This document shows positions 61,946-64,000 of a stretch of 64,000 nt of DNA, in pieces. The notes under the pieces were generated by a model. The model was given only the letters and a program-made list of their open reading frames with translations, searched no databases and was not told the DNA's origin. Origin of the DNA: Hyphomicrobium sp. (GTDB lineage: Bacteria > Pseudomonadota > Alphaproteobacteria > Rhizobiales > Hyphomicrobiaceae); assembly GCF_009026145.1 (NCBI RefSeq), contig NZ_WBUE01000006.1, positions 62,001 through 126,000 of the forward strand. The letters are read 5' to 3'. Each line of letters begins with the position of its first letter. Positions within the stretch are counted from its first letter, which is position 1. A program made the position numbers and the translations under genes.

Positions 61946-63406
61946 TCAGCCGAGCAGGCGCGCGACGTTCTGAAACCAGGTGACGAGCGGGCCGGGAAGG
62001 TAGATGCCGGCCGCCAGCACCAGCGCGAGATGGGCGTAAAGCGGCAAGTAGGAGGCTTCCACGGGAGCCGTGCTGCCGGTGGGCTTGCCGAATGCCACCT
62101 CGCCGAGGCGAAGCATGAGGGCGCCCAAGGCGACGAGGATGCCGAGCACCAGAGGGATCGCCAACAGCGGCTCGCGGGCGAAGGTCGAGCTGACGATCAG
62201 GAACTCGCTCATGAAGATGCCGAGCGGCGGCAGGCCGGCGATGGCCACGACGCCGAGAACGAGACCCCAGCCCAGAAGCGGGTGACTCTCGGTCAATCCG
62301 CGGATCTCGGATAGCTTCTGCGTTCCCTTGACCTGCGAAATGTGCCCGACCGAAAAGAAGATCGCCGACTTGGTCAGGCTATGCATCGTCATATGCAGTA
62401 GACCTGCGAAGTTGGCCAGCGGGCCGCCCATGCCGAACGCGAACGTAATGAGCCCCATGTGCTCGATCGAGGAGTAGGCGAACAGGCGTTTGATGTCGCG
62501 TCGCCGGTAGAGCATGAAGCCTGCGAAGATGAGCGACAAGAGGCCCAAGCTGACCATCAACGGACCGGGAGCGATCGCCGCCGGATTGGCCGCCAACAGC
62601 ATCTTGAAGCGCAACACGGCGTAGAGGGCGACGTTGAGCAGGAGACCCGAGAGCACGGCGGAGATCGGCGTGGGGCCTTCGGCATGCGCATCGGGCAGCC
62701 AGGCATGCAGTGGGGCGAGGCCGACCTTGGTGCCGTAGCCGAGCATCAAGAAGATGAAGGCGACGTTCAGCATCTCCGGGCTGAAGCCGCTGGCCTTGTC
62801 GACGAGCGATGTCCACACCATGGCATCTTGGCCCTCGCCGATGACAGGCCGCGCTGCCATGTAGACGAGGATGGTTCCGAACAGGGCCAAGGCGATGCCG
62901 ACGCTGCCAAGGATGAAGTACTTCCACGCCGCCTCGAGCGATTGCGGCGTCCGGTAGATGCCGACCATCAACACGGTGGTGAGCGTGGCAAGCTCGATCG
63001 CTACCCACATTAGCCCGATGTTGTTGGCGAGTAGCCCGAGGTTCATGGCGAACATCAGCGCCTGATACATGGCGTGATAGAAACGCAGGTACGTGGGCGT
63101 AAGCCGCCCGATCTCGATCTCATGGGCGATGTAACTCGCGCTGAAGGCGCTCGTCGTGAAGCCGACGAAGGTGCCGAGCACGACGAAGACGACATTGAGA
63201 TCATCGACGAAGAGGTATGTGCCTGGCGCCGGGCGCACGAACAGCAGCGACACTGCGGCCAGGAAAGTCAGCAGGGTCGCCAGCACGTTGAGGCGAGCCG
63301 TCAGCCGGTAGCCGGGCAGCAGCGCCAGAAGCACGGCCGAGACGCCGGGAATGGCCAACACGGCGGTCACCGGCTCAAACGGCAACTGAGCAATAAGAGC
63401 GGTCAT
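61946..63406 (-). CDS. hyfF: Hydrogenase-4-like membrane subunit HyfF
   Basis: A 486-residue proton-pump-type (NuoL/M/N, MrpD-like) membrane protein with about 14 helices. Conserved parts: LWVAIELATLTTVLMVG (Glu of helix 5), GTKVGLAPLHAWLPDAHAEGP (Lys of helix 7), LFAYSSIEHMGLI, MTMHSLTKSAIFFSVG (Lys of helix 12). It overlaps hyfE by four bases (ATGA). Confidence 0.93.
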   Translation of the reverse strand: MTALIAQLPFEPVTAVLAIPGVSAVLLALLPGYRLTARLNVLATLLTFLAAVSLLFVRPAPGTYLFVDDLNVVFVVLGTFVGFTTSAFSASYIAHEIEIGRLTPTYLRFYHAMYQALMFAMNLGLLANNIGLMWVAIELATLTTVLMVGIYRTPQSLEAAWKYFILGSVGIALALFGTILVYMAARPVIGEGQDAMVWTSLVDKASGFSPEMLNVAFIFLMLGYGTKVGLAPLHAWLPDAHAEGPTPISAVLSGLLLNVALYAVLRFKMLLAANPAAIAPGPLMVSLGLLSLIFAGFMLYRRRDIKRLFAYSSIEHMGLITFAFGMGGPLANFAGLLHMTMHSLTKSAIFFSVGHISQVKGTQKLSEIRGLTESHPLLGWGLVLGVVAIAGLPPLGIFMSEFLIVSSTFAREPLLAIPLVLGILVALGALMLRLGEVAFGKPTGSTAPVEASYLPLYAHLALVLAAGIYLPGPLVTWFQNVARLLG

Positions 63407-64000
63407 TCCCGTTCACCCCGGACTTCATCTAGTGCCCGAACGTCGACGGAGTCGAACCGCTCGCGAATGCGGAACAAGAACACGCCAATCACGATAAAGG
63501 CGATGAGCACGGAGAAGGCGACGCTGATCTCGACCACCAGCGGCATACCCTTGGCGCCGGTGGCAGCGAGAATGAGCCCGTTCTCCAGCGACATGAAGCC
63601 GACTATCTGGCTCACCGCGTTGCGCCGCGTGACCATCATCAGCAGGCCAAGCAGTACGACTGACAGGGCGAACGCTAGGTCCTCGCGCGCGAGAGGATCG
63701 GCCGCCGCGGTCGCGTGCAGCATCACTACCATCGAAAGTGCAACGAGCCCCATGCCGAACAGCATGGTCGGTCCGATGCCTCCGACCGTCTCAATGGTGC
63801 GATGGATCCCGAGCCGCACTACCACCCGGTGCAAGGCAACTGGGATGATGACGGCCTTGAGCACGAGCGCCAATGCGGCTGTGACGTAGAGATGTGGCGC
63901 ATTCTGGATATAAGCTTGCCAGGCGACCGACAGCGACAGCATCAGGGCGTGCAGCGCAAAGACATTGAGCAGACCAAACATGCGGTCCTGGTAAAGCAGC
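63403..64000 (-). CDS. hyfE: Hydrogenase-4-like membrane subunit HyfE, 5' end cut
   Basis: At least 199 residues of a HyfE/NuoK-like membrane protein with several helices (ALHALMLSLSVAWQAY, LALVLKAVIIPVALHRVV, GFMSLENGLILAATGAKG). The frame stays open to the right edge with LLYQDR before the ATG at 63981, and HyfE proteins have a helix there, so the real start probably lies outside the window. Confidence 0.9.
   Translation of the reverse strand, partial: LLYQDRMFGLLNVFALHALMLSLSVAWQAYIQNAPHLYVTAALALVLKAVIIPVALHRVVVRLGIHRTIETVGGIGPTMLFGMGLVALSMVVMLHATAAADPLAREDLAFALSVVLLGLLMMVTRRNAVSQIVGFMSLENGLILAATGAKGMPLVVEISVAFSVLIAFIVIGVFLFRIRERFDSVDVRALDEVRGERE

Overview
The window reads as one contig of a high-GC alphaproteobacterium, most likely of the order Hyphomicrobiales. 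The reasons are a GcrA-type zinc-motif protein, the ppx / rnd / aspS neighbourhood, several small proteins of a rhizobial type, and a BigR/blh sulfide-detoxification pair. The genus cannot be fixed from the sequence alone.

Left chromosomal part (1-21284): the 3' end of ppx, a DnaJ-class chaperone, rnd, an oxalate-decarboxylase-type bicupin, a catalase, an OmpA protein with a cysteine-repeat stalk, a TonB-like protein, DoxX, many small conserved or unknown proteins, two methyltransferases (one apparently exported), a response regulator, a DM13 protein, CsbD, a GFA-fold protein, aspS (with an unusual in-frame insertion of about 66 residues) and a ceramidase-family membrane protein. It ends in tRNA-Leu(UAA).

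Genomic island (21265-58246): a 21-bp direct repeat, identical to the 3' end of the tRNA-Leu gene, brackets about 37 kb. A tyrosine integrase sits just inside the left repeat. The first 8-9 kb carries integrase, an excisionase-like HTH protein, a primase-like protein, a DUF5906-type helicase, a serine recombinase and unknown small proteins, and resembles the replication core of a satellite or integrative element. The rest is metal and stress cargo: a MerR regulator, pentapeptide protein, lspA, a broken Met-rich protein, a diheme cytochrome c, blh and bigR, a broken rhodanese, a TPR-methyltransferase, a czcCBA efflux set with a PII-like gene, a C-terminally truncated CYP152-like P450, mgtC, a metal P-type ATPase, an adenylate-forming enzyme related to phenylacetate-CoA ligase, mntR, a pair of paralogous secreted peptides, a broken ABC transporter and a DUF302 protein. 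The cargo contains many broken genes and duplicated gene ends. Three promoters with a 19-bp spacer and a central dyad, typical of MerR-family control, are scattered over it and suggest a shared metal response.

Right chromosomal part (58247-64000): a PAS-GGDEF diguanylate cyclase candidate and, on the minus strand, hyfI, hyfG, hyfF and hyfE of a hydrogenase-4-like membrane complex. The large subunit lacks the cysteines that bind NiFe, so the complex is probably not a hydrogenase. hyfE runs off the window.
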